Source: Candidatus Cloacimonadota bacterium
Lineage (GTDB): Bacteria > Cloacimonadota > Cloacimonadia > Cloacimonadales > Cloacimonadaceae
Direction of reading: 5' to 3'
Assembly (NCBI GenBank): GCA_023230025.1
Contig: JALNYD010000165.1
Span: 1-6,417, forward strand
Length of the DNA: 6,417 nucleotides
Numbering within the stretch: the first letter of the stretch is position 1; each line of letters opens with the position of its first letter. The notes below the pieces were generated by a model. It did no database searches. It worked only from the letters and a program-made list of their open reading frames with translations, and was not told the origin of the DNA. This document shows positions 6,193-6,417 of this stretch, in pieces. The translations under genes and the position numbers were made by a program.

Positions 6193-6417
6193 GGGATTTA
6201 CCTCCGGATTTGGCAAGTAGTTTTTTTAGGGCGATTTTTACCGAATCTCCATTACAGGAACTTGCAAGGATTTCATTGAGGATGTGCTTACGATAGTCAT
6301 CACTTTTCCATGCATCATTTTTCACTTCCTCTATATCATGCAGCTTTGCTTTTAGGGCATCCCCACTATCATTCTCACTAATCAGATTGATAATCTTGAA
6401 CGCAAAGCTCTTCCATA
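6185..6417 (-). CDS. C-terminal fragment of an upstream effector-operon gene, helix-rich (possible Cas11-like domain)
   Basis: Only the last 76 residues are in the window, starting WKSFAFKIINLI and ending KSGGKSHE before a TAA stop at 6187-6185; the gene continues past the right edge. The visible part is rich in charged and aliphatic residues, has no prolines and looks almost entirely alpha-helical. It shows no RAMP glycine loop and no catalytic motif. The stop overlaps the start of the double-Cas7 gene by 8 nt (ATGAATAA), so the two are in one operon. By position it could be the C-terminal Cas11-like domain of a Cas7-5-11 fusion as in type III-Dv complexes, a free-standing Cas11 small subunit, or the helical C-terminal domain of Cas10. 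The fragment is too short to choose. That it is coding is well supported by the open frame, the operon geometry and the other two frames being closed by stops. Confidence 0.75.
   Translation of the reverse strand, partial: WKSFAFKIINLISENDSGDALKAKLHDIEEVKNDAWKSDDYRKHILNEILASSCNGDSVKIALKKLLAKSGGKSHE
6201..6205 (-). promoter_or_regulatory. Shine-Dalgarno site deciding the start of the double-Cas7 gene
   Basis: GGAGG lies 8 nt before the ATG at 6192. A longer in-frame reading from a TTG at 6216 would place this site inside the coding region and has no comparable site of its own, so the ATG at 6192 is preferred. The site lies inside the 3' end of the upstream gene, consistent with coupled translation. 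Confidence 0.85.

Noticed and set aside
6193..6216. An upstream TTG start adding eight residues to the double-Cas7 protein
   Set aside because: The GGAGG site sits inside this extension, correctly spaced for the ATG at 6192, and the added residues are just the other frame of the upstream gene.
1..6417. CRISPR array
   Set aside because: I saw no regularly spaced direct repeats, and almost the entire window is coding.

Overview
The window is a piece of a type III CRISPR-Cas locus. All genes lie on the minus strand and read from right to left. It is bacterial in style: each gene has a GGAGG-type Shine-Dalgarno site, stops and starts overlap tightly, and GC content by eye is moderate, a little under half. 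Nothing in the sequence fixes the phylum. No cas10, cas6, adaptation genes (cas1/cas2) or CRISPR array is visible; these would have to lie outside the window.

Right part (6417 to 2616), effector-complex subunits. The order is: the C-terminal tail of a helical protein cut by the window edge; a 406-aa protein with two fused Cas7/RAMP domains; a 159-aa unrecognised small protein; and a 627-aa Cas7-like RAMP protein with a very large insertion, resembling the long TIGR03986-type RAMP proteins. Each junction is a short stop/start overlap (8, 4 and 4 nt), so the genes are probably translationally coupled. A two-Cas7 fusion, a Cas7 with an insertion and a small extra subunit together recall the type III-D variant (III-Dv) complex, made of Cas10, Cas7-5-11, Cas7-2x, Cas7-insertion and Csx19. 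That assignment is inference from architecture and remembered family motifs.

Middle (2507-2615). A 109-nt gap holds a perfect 11-bp inverted repeat, the only substantial non-coding spacer in the window.

Left part (2506 to 1), signalling effectors. Two adjacent genes 1 nt apart encode related proteins with N-terminal CARF-like domains. The first (536 aa) carries a C-terminal HEPN ribonuclease motif (R443/H448), giving a Csm6/Csx1-like layout. The second is cut by the left edge after 298 residues and its effector domain is not seen. The likely logic is that target-RNA binding by the RAMP complex activates Cas10 (off-window) to make cyclic oligoadenylate, which the CARF proteins sense to switch on RNA degradation. 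The least explained items are the tandem CARF paralogues, the small middle protein, the uneven spread of the Cas7 catalytic acidic residue, and the intergenic hairpin.
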